Made by a program: the position numbers and the translations under genes. Shown piece after piece: positions 42,968 to 52,220 of a stretch of DNA of 64,000 nucleotides (position 1 is its first letter; each line of letters starts with the position of its first letter). The stretch covers positions 62,001 through 126,000 of the forward strand of contig NZ_QFXK01000010.1 in the NCBI RefSeq assembly GCF_003261635.1, in the 5' to 3' direction. Source of the stretch: Kribbella monticola (GTDB lineage Bacteria > Actinomycetota > Actinomycetes > Propionibacteriales > Kribbellaceae). The notes below the pieces were generated by a model, which was given only the letters and a program-made list of their open reading frames with translations, had not been told where the DNA came from and searched no databases.

Positions 42968-45900
42968 TCACAGCAGCACCAGCACTGTCTTGGTGGCGGA
43001 GCTGGACAACCCGACCGTGTCGGTCACCGTCACCTTGACGACGAACAACCCGATCGAGGTGTAGCTGCAGGTGGCGGTCGGCGTGGTCTGGACCGGCAGG
43101 ACCGATCCGTTGCCGCAGCTGAACTGGTAGGTCGCGATGGGCGACTTGTCGACGCTGGTCGAGCCGGACGCGTCGGCGGTGACGGACTGCTTCAACTTGA
43201 CCGAGGACTTGTTCAGCCTGAGGTCCGCGGTCGGTGCGACGTCGGCCAGGATCTTGACCGCCGTCGTCGCCGTACTCGTCGCGCCGGCCGTGTCGCGCAC
43301 CGTCACCCGTGCGGTGAAGCTGCCCGCGTTCGGGTAGCTGCACGTGTACGACGAGGTCGTCAGGGCGGCCGAGGTCTGGCCGTTGCCGCAGTCGAACGTG
43401 TAGCTGACCAATGGCCTGCCGTCGGCGTCGGAAGAGGCGCCGGCGTTCAGGACGACCGCCTGCGGCCGGTAGGCCTGGCTTGGCGTCGCGGTGATTCGCG
43501 CTGTCGGCAGGCCGTTGGGCTTGACCACGATCGGCGCGCTGGTCCAGGTGTCGCTGAGACCGGACGAGTCCGTCACCGTGAGCGTCGGAGTGAAGGTGCC
43601 GGCCGCGACGTACTGGCAGATGCCGCTCGCGGTGGTCAGCACCGTCCCGTTGCCACAGACGATCCGGTACGTCGTGATCGGCGCGCCGAGAGCCGCACTG
43701 GCCGACCCGTTGACGGTCACGTCCACAGGAGCGAACCCGGTCGCGGGTGTGACGGTCGCACTGGCCGCCGGACCGACGTACTCGAAGGCACCGCGGTCGG
43801 CGAAGAGGATCGGTCCGACGCCGGTGTTCGCGATCGCCGGGTGGTCGACGGGCGCCGTACCGTCGCGGTTGGTCGCGGTCCAGCCGGTCACAGCGGTGTC
43901 GGCCGCGTCGATGGCGGGGGACCGGCTGGTGAGGTGCAGGTCGCGGCCGGTGAGGTCGGCGAAGCGCGGGTCGGCGGCGGTGCCGGCCGGCTCCTGGCCA
44001 CTCGCGGTCCGGTAGGCAGCGATCGTCGTGTAGCCCGTCGACGCCCACTCGAACAGATTCCCGGTGGCCGATGTCTGGAAGACCAGGTCGCGATCGAGGG
44101 TGGTACCAGGGCTGGACGCCTCGTCCACCCGGATGTCGCCGATCGTCCGGGTGCTGCCGACGGCGTTGTCCATCGCCACGTTGTTCCGGCTGACGGAGTT
44201 GGTGGAGCCGCCTTCGAAGTTGATCCCGGCGGTCGCGTTGCGGACCACCGTGTTCGACAGCACCGTGGTGGCCGGCGCGAACGAGGTGTCGATGCCGTGG
44301 TCGCCGTTGTCGTAGACCACGTTGCGGCGGATCGTGGTCCCGGTCGAGCCGCTGTAGGCCTCGACACCGGAGTCGTCGTTGCCGTAGGCAAGGTTTGCCT
44401 CGACGAGGGTCTGCTGGGACGAGGAGCTGACGTCGATACCGGTGGCGAGCCGGGCGGACAGCCGCTTGTTGCTGTAGCTGCTGACGCCGGCCACGGTGAC
44501 CCGGGTGCTGCCCTGGACGCTGACGCCGTGGTGCTGGTTGTGGTGGGTGACCGAGTTGCGGAGTTCGCTGTCGGTGGAGTTGAAGAACCGGACGCCGATC
44601 GAGAGGTTGAAGGCCGACTGGATGCCGGTCAGGCTCGCGTTGCTGGAGGCGTCGACGGTGATACCGGGCGCACCGGCCTGGGCGATGTCGAGGTTGCCGA
44701 GGGTGACGCGTTGGGTCCGGTCCAGGTCGACGGCGTTGAAGTTCTGCTGACGCAGGGCGAACCCGGAGACGGCGATGTCGCTGACCTGGCGGAGCAGGAT
44801 GCCGAAGCTGCGCGCGCCCGCGGCGACGGTGTGTCCCGTCGCCGGGTTGGTGCCACCCGTGTCGACGTACAGGCTGGTGGTGGCGGCGTCGTAGTACCAG
44901 CTGTTCGGTGTGGTGCTGGTGGCACTGGTTGCCTTGGGCAACGCCTGGCCGTCGAGGAAGACCTGGCTGGGTGCGGCGGTGAAGGTGTGCTTCCAGGCGG
45001 TGGTCCCGGTCGCGGTCCAGCCCGCCGCGTCCGAGACGTCGTCGGTTCCGACGATGACTGCGCTCGGTGAGGTCGCTTTCAGAGTGATCGGGTTGGCCTG
45101 ATCTCCGCTGGTCGTGATCGTCACCTGCTCGCGGTACTGGCCTGGCCCGACCAGAGCGGTGTCACCGGCGAGAAGCTTCCTCGTGGCCGCCCCGATGCTG
45201 CAGAAGGGTGCGGCGACGGTGCCGGGGCCGGTGTCGGTGCAGGCCGGGTTGGTCTGTTCGACCGAGTAGGTCTGGATCGGACGAGAGCTGACGACTTCCT
45301 GCGCGCTCGCCGAGTTGGTGAGGCCGGCGGCATCCGTGACGGTCACGGTGACCGCGTAGCTGCCGGCACCGGCGTACGTGTGGGTGGCGGTCGGCGCAGG
45401 CTGCGGCCCGACGACGGTGCCGTCGCCGAAGTCGAAGGTGTACGACGCGATGCCGTTGGAGTCGTTGTCGCTCGAGCCGCTCGCGTCCGCCGTCACCGGG
45501 ACCGAAGGCGGAGTGCTCATCGCGGTGGGATTCAGCACCAGCGCGGCGTGCGGCGGGTAGTTGGTCACACCCGCCACCGGCTGGAACTCCAGCGCGCCGC
45601 GATCGGCGTACGCCGGACTGCCCGCGCCGGTGTCGGCGATGATCGGGTCGTCGGCGAGTTGGTTGCCTGCGGCATCGGTTGGCTGGAAGCCGGCCGGCAC
45701 CGAGGTGGCCGAGTCGACGGCCGTCGATCCCGCGCTCAGCCGGAAGTCACCCGAGGCGGGGGCGACCAGGCCCGGATCGGTCGACGAGCCGTGCGTCTCC
45801 TGGCCACTGGCGGCGGCGTAGCCGGACAGCTTCGGATAGATCGTGCCACCGACCTTCGTGGTCGGGGCTGCCGTGTGGTTGAAGGCGCTGTCGTAGTCGG

Positions 45901-47194
45901 CGGTGAAACCGGACACCGACCCGGCATCGACGTACAGGTCGTACTCCGTCGCGCTGACGCCGTTGTCGATCAAGAGGTTGTTGGCCAGGGTCGCGCCGGT
46001 GGCATTGCCCTCGACGGAGATACCGTCGCGGCGGTTGGCGTAGGAGGTGTTGTTGAGGTAGCGAACTCCGGTGGAGGCAAGGGTGTCGAACCCATGGTCG
46101 CCGTTGGCGTAGGAGATGTTGCGGACCACCAAGGCACGGTGCGAGCCGTTGTAGACCTGGATCCCGGTGTCCTGGTTCTGGTACGTGACGTTGTTGCTGA
46201 CCGTGTTGTCCGGCGAGCTGGTGTTCACGTCGATACCGGCCGAGGTGGCGGCCGGGTTGACGGACGTGTTGGCGTAGGCGGTGTTGCCGACGATCAGGTT
46301 GTTCGGCGAGGTGGACAGGCCGATCCCGTGCAGGCCGTTGTGATGGCTGGTCGACCCGGTCACGGTGACGCCGCTGGAGCCGGCGATCCGGATGCCGGTC
46401 GACAGCGAACCGTCGACCGCTGCGGCCCGGACAGTGATCCCGCCACCGGGCGAGGTGTCGATCAGGATGCCGTTGCTCGCGGACTGCGAGGCGGTGACGT
46501 GATCGATCGTCGTCGCCGTCGCGGACAGCAACCGGACGCCGGCCAGGTTCGGCCGGATCACCTCGAGGTTGCTGATGGCAACGTTCGAGCGGCTGCTCGC
46601 GGTGACCCCGAAGGACTGGGCGCCCGCCTCGATCGCGTGGCCGTCGCCCGGATTGGTGCCGCCGGCATCGACGTACAGGAGCTTGGCAGCCGCGTCGTAG
46701 AACCAGCTGTTCGCGGTGGTGGTGGTCGCGGAGCCCGCAGCTGCGAGACGCTGACCGTCCAGGAACACCTGCCGTGGCGGCGAAGGCGGCGCGTACGGCG
46801 TACTCCACGCCGTCGTGCTCGTCGCGGTCCAGAGGGCCGCGCCGCTCAGGGCGCGCGTTCCGAGGATGACGACGCCCGGGCCGTCGCCGGTCACGGTGAT
46901 CGGGTCCGCGGCGGTGCCGGAGGCGTTGACGGTTACCTGCTCGCGATAGGTACCGGGCGCGACGTGCACCGTGTCGCCCGGCACGATCGCCTTCTTGGTT
47001 CCCTGCGAGATCGTGCAGAAGGGCTGAGCCTGGGTGCCCGCTGTTGCCAGGGTGTCGCTGCAGTTGGCCGCTGTGTTGTTCACCCAGTAGCCCGTGCCTG
47101 CCGCGGCTGCCGTACTGCTGGTGACCACTGCCAGCCCGGACGTGGCGAGGATCGTGGCGGTTCCGGCCGCCAGGTACTTGAGCCGTTGGTTCAT
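42968..47194 (-). CDS. Secreted two-module right-handed beta-helix protein with PKD domains
   Basis: The 1408-aa exported protein has a signal ending near SSTAAAA. Two homologous modules (about 35-550 and 640-1135) each begin with a capping motif (PFCTISQGTKKAIVPGDTV; PFCSIGAATRKLLAGDTAL) and continue as parallel beta-helix repeats rich in Asn ladders (HHNGLHGIGLS; YGNDDSGVEAYSG). PKD domains lie at about 555-635 and, as three copies, at about 1140-1408; the last three have a CGNG turn plus a second Cys. It may be a polysaccharide lyase, epimerase or adhesin acting on the exported polymer; no catalytic triad can be read. ATG with AGGAGG upstream. Confidence 0.88.
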   Translation of the reverse strand: MNQRLKYLAAGTATILATSGLAVVTSSTAAAAGTGYWVNNTAANCSDTLATAGTQAQPFCTISQGTKKAIVPGDTVHVAPGTYREQVTVNASGTAADPITVTGDGPGVVILGTRALSGAALWTATSTTAWSTPYAPPSPPRQVFLDGQRLAAAGSATTTTANSWFYDAAAKLLYVDAGGTNPGDGHAIEAGAQSFGVTASSRSNVAISNLEVIRPNLAGVRLLSATATTIDHVTASQSASNGILIDTSPGGGITVRAAAVDGSLSTGIRIAGSSGVTVTGSTSHHNGLHGIGLSTSPNNLIVGNTAYANTSVNPAATSAGIDVNTSSPDNTVSNNVTYQNQDTGIQVYNGSHRALVVRNISYANGDHGFDTLASTGVRYLNNTSYANRRDGISVEGNATGATLANNLLIDNGVSATEYDLYVDAGSVSGFTADYDSAFNHTAAPTTKVGGTIYPKLSGYAAASGQETHGSSTDPGLVAPASGDFRLSAGSTAVDSATSVPAGFQPTDAAGNQLADDPIIADTGAGSPAYADRGALEFQPVAGVTNYPPHAALVLNPTAMSTPPSVPVTADASGSSDNDSNGIASYTFDFGDGTVVGPQPAPTATHTYAGAGSYAVTVTVTDAAGLTNSASAQEVVSSRPIQTYSVEQTNPACTDTGPGTVAAPFCSIGAATRKLLAGDTALVGPGQYREQVTITTSGDQANPITLKATSPSAVIVGTDDVSDAAGWTATGTTAWKHTFTAAPSQVFLDGQALPKATSATSTTPNSWYYDAATTSLYVDTGGTNPATGHTVAAGARSFGILLRQVSDIAVSGFALRQQNFNAVDLDRTQRVTLGNLDIAQAGAPGITVDASSNASLTGIQSAFNLSIGVRFFNSTDSELRNSVTHHNQHHGVSVQGSTRVTVAGVSSYSNKRLSARLATGIDVSSSSQQTLVEANLAYGNDDSGVEAYSGSTGTTIRRNVVYDNGDHGIDTSFAPATTVLSNTVVRNATAGINFEGGSTNSVSRNNVAMDNAVGSTRTIGDIRVDEASSPGTTLDRDLVFQTSATGNLFEWASTGYTTIAAYRTASGQEPAGTAADPRFADLTGRDLHLTSRSPAIDAADTAVTGWTATNRDGTAPVDHPAIANTGVGPILFADRGAFEYVGPAASATVTPATGFAPVDVTVNGSASAALGAPITTYRIVCGNGTVLTTASGICQYVAAGTFTPTLTVTDSSGLSDTWTSAPIVVKPNGLPTARITATPSQAYRPQAVVLNAGASSDADGRPLVSYTFDCGNGQTSAALTTSSYTCSYPNAGSFTARVTVRDTAGATSTATTAVKILADVAPTADLRLNKSSVKLKQSVTADASGSTSVDKSPIATYQFSCGNGSVLPVQTTPTATCSYTSIGLFVVKVTVTDTVGLSSSATKTVLVLL

Positions 47195-47219
47195 GATCCC
47201 CTCCTGGGTCTGACGGTGC

Positions 47220-48680
47220 TTAGTGGAGAACAGCGACCGGCCGCATCCGGGCGACCGGCTTGACCAGCCGGTTCCGGACGAGGACGTCGAGCGCGGCATC
47301 GACGCCGCGGTCGTCGAAGTGGTAGGCGTCGGTCGGAGCGACGTCGTCGTAGCGGTAGCGGCGCGTCTTGCGCCCGAGCGGGTCGTTGTCGGAGACGCCC
47401 CGCGTGACGAGGTCCTTGACGACCGTGCCGGCGCCGTGGCACGCGGAGTACAGGCTGGTCGCGGCGTTGTCACCGGCGACCGCGAGGTAGCTGGAGGTGC
47501 GATGCGTACCGGGCAGGAGAACGGCCTGACCGGTGTCGGCGAACGTGGTGCCCGGCGTCATCATGCTGGCCGGGAAGGCGCGGCAGGAGTTGTGGCGGTG
47601 CACGACCGCCGTCGCGCCGCCGACGGGCTCCTCGTAGATGCTGTTGTGCGGTGAATCGACCACGAGCCGCCCGATCGCGCCGCCGAACGACTCCGCGGCG
47701 ATCTTGCGCAGCGCGGCGTACGTCGCGGTACGGAAGGCGAACCCGTAGTTCATCGCGGCCGCGGTGGCGAGCATCAGGCGCTGGCCCTCGTCGCCGGCGA
47801 GCTCGAGCGGAGCGCATCCGTCGGTGAAGTAGAGGCTCAGCCGGGCCTTCAGCTGGGCGAAGGATCTGGCCGAGCGCAGGTGGAACCACGGTTTCAGGGC
47901 CGCGTTGACCGCCTTGAGCTGGCGCGGGTAGTCCTTGCGCCGGAAGAACAGCCGGCCGATCTCACCGGTGAAGACGCCACCGCCGCCGTGGTACTGGATC
48001 GTCAACTGGCCCTCGGTCACGCCGAGCTTCGCCGCGCGCTCCGGGTCCAGAATCTCCTCCACTCGCTGGAGTTCGACGAAGTGGTTCGACGGGCCGACGG
48101 TGCCGAAGCGGTACCGGGCCAGCTGGAAGGCGACGCCGGGCAGCTCGGACTCCAGCCGCTCGATGCCGCCGTAGCGTTGCAGTTCGAGCCGGCCGCCTTC
48201 CTCGATCCGCTCGAGGTCCTCGGCGGGTGCGCCCCAGCGCTCGACACTGAACTCCGACCCGTCCCTGACCGCCCTGACCACTTCCGAGCGGGACAGCTCA
48301 CGGGTGCCCTGGGTGGGATAGGGGTAGCGGCTCCGGACGGCTCGCATGAAGGCGTCGACGGCCCGGTCGTCCGGAACCTCGGAGTCGACGGCGATCAGGG
48401 CCATCCCGCAGTTCACCGACGAGCTGGTCAGGTCGGGCCGGATCGTGCCGATGGTGGCGACCGCGACACTGGACGGCAGCTCCATCTTGGACTTGTGGTG
48501 GAAGTCGGGCAGCACGACCGGCGGCGCGGCCAGGTCCGCGCCCTCGACCCGGTGACGCAGCGCTGCGACGGTGGAGTGATCGGCCGGCAGGAGGCTGGGG
48601 TCATCGAAGACCGTCGGGGGGCTGGTGACGGTCGCATCGAGGACGCGGACGTTCAGTGGTGGCCTGGCTTCAGTGGTCAT
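47220..48680 (-). CDS. RtcB-like RNA ligase family protein inside the exopolysaccharide operon
   Basis: The 486-aa, full-length RtcB-family protein shows DFHHKSKMELP (compare MPDVHxGYG), VNCGM with the metal Cys91, GTVGPSNHFVEL (Asn199, His200), QYHGGGG (His231), SPHNSIYE (His345), VHRHNSCRAFP, LLPGTHRTSSYL and ACHGAG with the guanylylated-His equivalent His415. The usual Asp three residues before the metal Cys (DINCG) is Ser88 here. RtcB joins RNA 2',3'-cyclic phosphate and 5'-OH ends with GTP and Mn2+. With one metal ligand changed, activity may be altered. It sits 33 bases from the dehydratase gene and 25 from the beta-helix gene, so it belongs to the operon. Confidence 0.87.
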   Translation of the reverse strand: MTTEARPPLNVRVLDATVTSPPTVFDDPSLLPADHSTVAALRHRVEGADLAAPPVVLPDFHHKSKMELPSSVAVATIGTIRPDLTSSSVNCGMALIAVDSEVPDDRAVDAFMRAVRSRYPYPTQGTRELSRSEVVRAVRDGSEFSVERWGAPAEDLERIEEGGRLELQRYGGIERLESELPGVAFQLARYRFGTVGPSNHFVELQRVEEILDPERAAKLGVTEGQLTIQYHGGGGVFTGEIGRLFFRRKDYPRQLKAVNAALKPWFHLRSARSFAQLKARLSLYFTDGCAPLELAGDEGQRLMLATAAAMNYGFAFRTATYAALRKIAAESFGGAIGRLVVDSPHNSIYEEPVGGATAVVHRHNSCRAFPASMMTPGTTFADTGQAVLLPGTHRTSSYLAVAGDNAATSLYSACHGAGTVVKDLVTRGVSDNDPLGRKTRRYRYDDVAPTDAYHFDDRGVDAALDVLVRNRLVKPVARMRPVAVLH

Positions 48681-48713
48681 CTCTACTCGCTGTCGTCGGG
48701 TGGGAGCTCGGGC

Positions 48714-50198
48714 TCAGAAGTCATCGGGGTACGGCGCGCCGGCGGTGACCGCGGACACCAGGCCCGGGGCCGGTGTGTACTCCGGAACGAGGGTGCGGAG
48801 ATGGCGGAACACCTCGTCGGGACGGTTGTGCGAGGCGGCGTCGTACAGCTCGCGCAGGCCGGCCCGGAAGCCCTGGATCGCGTGCGGCGGCCGGGTCATC
48901 GAGATCCGCGGGTGATCGGTCGGCAGCGCTTCCTCCTCGCGGCCGAACAGCTCCTCGGTGAGCTTCTCGCCGGGCCGCAGGCCGGTGTAGCGGAACTGCA
49001 CGTCGCGGATGTTCAGCAGGTTCGCGAAGTTGCGGACCAGGTCGACGATCCGGACCGGTTCGCCCATGTCGAGCACGTACGTCGAGGAGCAGTCGGCCAT
49101 CCTGGCCGCTTCGAGGACCAGCCCGACAGCCTCCTCGATGGTCATGAAGAACCTGTTCACGTCTGGGTGGGTGACCGTGACCGGGCTGCCGCTGGCGAGC
49201 TGGTCGCGGACCACGTGCAGGAGCGAGCCGCGGCTGCCGAGCACGTTGCCGAAACGGACGGCCGTCAGCCCGGTGTCGGAGCCGTGATGGCTCTCCAGCA
49301 CGAGTTCGGCGAGCCGTTTGGTTGCCCCTAGCACCGAAGCCGGGTTGGCAGCCTTGTCGGTGGAGATCAGCACGAACCGCTCGACGTCGTAGGCGATCGC
49401 CGCCTCGACCAGGTTCTCGGTGCCGCGGACGTTCGACTTCACGCCCTCACACGGATGCCGCTCCAGTACGGGCAGGTGTTTCAGTGCCGCCGCGTGGAAG
49501 ACGATCTGCGGGCGATGGTCGCGGAACAGCTGATGGATCCGCTCGACATCGCGGATGTCGGCCACCACGGTGCTTTCGGTGTCCAGCAGCGCCTCGCCCC
49601 ACAGGTCGAGCTGGGTGCGGTGCAGGTTCGACTCGTCGTGGTCGAGCATGACCAGCTCGGCCGGTCCGAAGCCGTAGACCTGACGGCACAGTTCGCTGCC
49701 GATCGAGCCACCCGCGCCGGTCACCAGGACCCGCTTGCCGGCGATGGCCTCGGCCGCGCCGCGGCTGACCACATGCATCTCCGGCCTGCCGATCAACGGC
49801 CCGACCTGGAGTGCGCGCATGTCGGTGCCCGCGATCTGGCGCTGCAATGCGGACAGGAACGGCGGCAGGTGCAGCACGGTGACGCCCTGCGCCGCGGCCC
49901 GCAGACCGAGCTGCTTCACCTCGTGGGTCGGCATCGACGGGATGGCCACCACGACGACGTCGACGCGGTTGCGGTCCAGGACCTCTTCGAGGTCTGCCAG
50001 CGTGCCCAGCACCCGGCGTCCGCCGAAGCGCCGGCCCTGCTTGGCCGCGTCGTCGTCCAGGAACCCCACCGGCTCGAGGCCGAACGAGCTGACCCGGTGC
50101 AGGTCGCGGGCCAGGGCGAGGCCGGCCTCGCCGGCACCGACCACGATCGTCCGCAACAGGTTCGTCTGGTCCCGCCGTTGCAGCACAGGCTGACTCAT
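48714..50198 (-). CDS. CapD-like nucleotide-sugar 4,6-dehydratase
   Basis: The 494-aa protein has two Rossmann domains: an N-terminal CoA-binding-like one (TIVVGAGEAGLALARDLHRV) and the extended SDR catalytic domain (VLVTGAGGSIGSELCRQVYGFGP, FVLISTDKAANPASVLGATKRLAELV). Compared with WbpM/PglF-type enzymes it lacks the N-terminal TM helices, so it is soluble. It likely makes a UDP-4-keto-6-deoxy-HexNAc, the substrate of the aminotransferase encoded just upstream (4-base overlap). Confidence 0.9.
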   Translation of the reverse strand: MSQPVLQRRDQTNLLRTIVVGAGEAGLALARDLHRVSSFGLEPVGFLDDDAAKQGRRFGGRRVLGTLADLEEVLDRNRVDVVVVAIPSMPTHEVKQLGLRAAAQGVTVLHLPPFLSALQRQIAGTDMRALQVGPLIGRPEMHVVSRGAAEAIAGKRVLVTGAGGSIGSELCRQVYGFGPAELVMLDHDESNLHRTQLDLWGEALLDTESTVVADIRDVERIHQLFRDHRPQIVFHAAALKHLPVLERHPCEGVKSNVRGTENLVEAAIAYDVERFVLISTDKAANPASVLGATKRLAELVLESHHGSDTGLTAVRFGNVLGSRGSLLHVVRDQLASGSPVTVTHPDVNRFFMTIEEAVGLVLEAARMADCSSTYVLDMGEPVRIVDLVRNFANLLNIRDVQFRYTGLRPGEKLTEELFGREEEALPTDHPRISMTRPPHAIQGFRAGLRELYDAASHNRPDEVFRHLRTLVPEYTPAPGLVSAVTAGAPYPDDF

Positions 50199-51412
50199 GA
50201 CGCTCCCTTTCTGGTGAACCGTTGGTGGGTCGCGTCTGCCAGCGCCGCGCAGACGGCATCGATCTGGGCGTCGGTCAGCCGGGGGTGGATCGGTAGCGAC
50301 AGCAGCTGGCCGAACAGCGTGTCGGCCCCTGCCATCCCGGTCGGGGGAACTGACGCGATCCGGGCGAAATAGGTGAGCTGGTGGACCGGGATGAAATGCA
50401 CCGAGGTTCCGACCTGTCGCTGTGCCAGCTCGGCGATCACCTCGTCCCTGTTGAGGTCAGGAGCCAGCCGGACGGGGTACAGATGCCACGCATGCGTGCC
50501 GGTTCCGGGAGCAGGGCGGTGGGGGAGTGCGACCCCTGGCTGCGCGGTGAGCAGGGCGTCGTACCGGGCCGCGATCTGGGCGCGGCGATGCTGCCAGGCC
50601 GGAAGGTGGGTCAGCTGTGCGCGTCCCATCGCTGCTTGGAGATCGGTCATGTTGGCCTTCAGGCCGGCCTCACCGACGTCGTAGCGCCAGCTGCCACCGG
50701 GCAGGTAGCGCCGCCAGGCGTCGGCGGTCATCCCGTGTAAACGGGCCTGATGCAACCATCGGGACCGGTCCGGGTCGTTGGTGGTGACCATGCCACCTTC
50801 GCCCAGCGGTAGGTTCTTCGTTGCGTAGAAGCTGAAACAGGTCGCCCCGCACTGCGACCCGATGGGTGTCGTCCCGGCCGACGTGCCGAGCGCGTGGGCC
50901 GCGTCGACGACGATCCGGTCCAAGGTCAGCCCGGCCGCCTCGGCCAGCGCCGGCACGTCCGCGAGGTCGCCGGCCCAGTGCACGACAGTCATCGCCGCCG
51001 GCGGCCCGTAGGCCCGTACCGCGTCCCGCACCGTGGCCGGTGTGGGCATTCCGGTGCTGACATCGACATCGACGAGAACCGGTTGCAGGCCGGCGTGCAC
51101 GATGGCCTGGACCGCTCCGCAGAACGTCATCGTGGAGGTCAGGACGAGCGAGCCGCTGGGCAGTCCGAACGAACGCAGCGACAGCTCGATCCCTTGTGTA
51201 CAAGAAGAAACGGCGACCGCGTGGTCGGCGCCGACGTACTCGGCGAACTCGGTCTCGAACGCGGCCACCTCGCGGCCGGTGGTCAGCCAGCCGGACCGCA
51301 GTACGCGCAGTGCGGCCTGCTGTGCGGCGGTGGTGATGTAGCAGTCGGCGAATGGAACCTCGACCTCTTCGGCCGGTACGGCGCGCGGCACAGCATTGAT
51401 TCGGGTCGTCAT
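50195..51412 (-). CDS. DegT/DnrJ/EryC1/StrS sugar aminotransferase
   Basis: The 405-aa PLP enzyme has the PLP Lys in CFSFYATKNLPLGEGGMV; other family motifs are FETEFAEYVGADHAVAVSSCTQGIELSL and HAWHLYPVRL. With the CapD-like dehydratase it should yield a 4-amino-4,6-dideoxy sugar. No acetyltransferase follows. First gene of the thirteen-gene run; its start codon has GAGGGGGG 7 bases upstream. Confidence 0.92.
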   Translation of the reverse strand: MTTRINAVPRAVPAEEVEVPFADCYITTAAQQAALRVLRSGWLTTGREVAAFETEFAEYVGADHAVAVSSCTQGIELSLRSFGLPSGSLVLTSTMTFCGAVQAIVHAGLQPVLVDVDVSTGMPTPATVRDAVRAYGPPAAMTVVHWAGDLADVPALAEAAGLTLDRIVVDAAHALGTSAGTTPIGSQCGATCFSFYATKNLPLGEGGMVTTNDPDRSRWLHQARLHGMTADAWRRYLPGGSWRYDVGEAGLKANMTDLQAAMGRAQLTHLPAWQHRRAQIAARYDALLTAQPGVALPHRPAPGTGTHAWHLYPVRLAPDLNRDEVIAELAQRQVGTSVHFIPVHQLTYFARIASVPPTGMAGADTLFGQLLSLPIHPRLTDAQIDAVCAALADATHQRFTRKGAS

Positions 51413-51419
51413 CCCGTAG

Positions 51420-51429
51420 CCCCCCTCAG
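51420..51429 (-). promoter_or_regulatory. CTGAGGGGGG ribosome-binding element, copy 1
   Basis: The 10-mer ends 7 bases before the ATG of the aminotransferase. The same 10-mer precedes the kinase at 53514 and the response regulator at 57084, at 4-7 bases from their starts. Confidence 0.5.
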
Positions 51430-51457
51430 AGCCCCTGCTTTGACCTCGACGCTACGG

Positions 51458-51469
51458 GCTGTGAACAGC
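51458..51469. promoter_or_regulatory. Palindrome GCTGT-GA-ACAGC before the exopolysaccharide operon
   Basis: A perfect 5-bp-arm inverted repeat about 45 bases upstream of the operon start, in the 91-base gap after the LuxR regulator gene. It could be an operator for the operon; short enough to be chance. Confidence 0.3.
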
Positions 51470-51503
51470 TCCCGCGCCCGACGAGGAGGTGAGAACACCT
51501 ACG

Positions 51504-52220
51504 TCAATAAGACGATTCGGCCCTGTGAACGGCCGGGAGATCGCCGGATTCGTCGATACCTTTCACGCCGTGTGACCGGGCGAAGGCGACCAGTGCCAGC
51601 GCCGAGTGCTGCTCCGAGCTGCGCAGCAGACTCTGGACGTGCGTGCGCACTGTGTTCATAGACACGAACAGGTGCTGGGCGACCTCGGCCCTGGTCATCC
51701 CGGACACCAGGCAGCGCAGTACTTCGAGCTCGCGGGGTGTCAGGCCGGCGACGAAGCCGGCTGCCTCCTCGCGCTCCCGCGCGTCCTTCAGCAGATGGGT
51801 CAGTACCGGCCGCAACGTGGCCGGCGCAAGGTACATCTGGCCGTCGAGCACCTGCCACACCGCCGTCACCAGCGCGTCCAGCCGAGTGGTCTTCGACAGC
51901 CATCCCTTGGCGCCACGCTCGAGTGCCTTGACGATCAGCCGCGGGTCGCTACTGCCCGACAGCACGATCGCAGCCGGGGCATTCGTACTGCGGGCCAGTT
52001 CGCCGAGCAGTTCGAAGCCGGACTCGTCGGCCAGCACCAGGTCGAGCAGCACGACATCGGGTGGATCGGTGGCGAGCAGCACCCGCGCGGCCGCCAGCGA
52101 GGCCGCGTGCGTGACGCGGTCGATTCCGTCCTGTGCGAGCAGTGCTTCGCGCAGGACCTCCGCGAACACCCGGTGGTCGTCGACGAGCAGGATGACCGCC
52201 CCCGCGGCGCCGGCCGTCAT
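51504..52220 (-). CDS. LuxR-family response regulator
   Basis: The 238-aa NarL/FixJ-type regulator has a receiver (ILLVDDHRVFAEVL, phospho-Asp in DVVLLDLVLADESG, Lys in WLSKTTR) and a LuxR HTH (LTPRELEVLRCLVSGMTRAEVAQHLFVSMNTVRTHVQSLLRSS). It is the last gene of a kinase-regulator-regulator operon and overlaps the preceding gene by ATGA. It ends just upstream of the exopolysaccharide operon promoter region, so control of that operon is the natural guess. Confidence 0.92.
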   Translation of the reverse strand: MTAGAAGAVILLVDDHRVFAEVLREALLAQDGIDRVTHAASLAAARVLLATDPPDVVLLDLVLADESGFELLGELARSTNAPAAIVLSGSSDPRLIVKALERGAKGWLSKTTRLDALVTAVWQVLDGQMYLAPATLRPVLTHLLKDAREREEAAGFVAGLTPRELEVLRCLVSGMTRAEVAQHLFVSMNTVRTHVQSLLRSSEQHSALALVAFARSHGVKGIDESGDLPAVHRAESSY

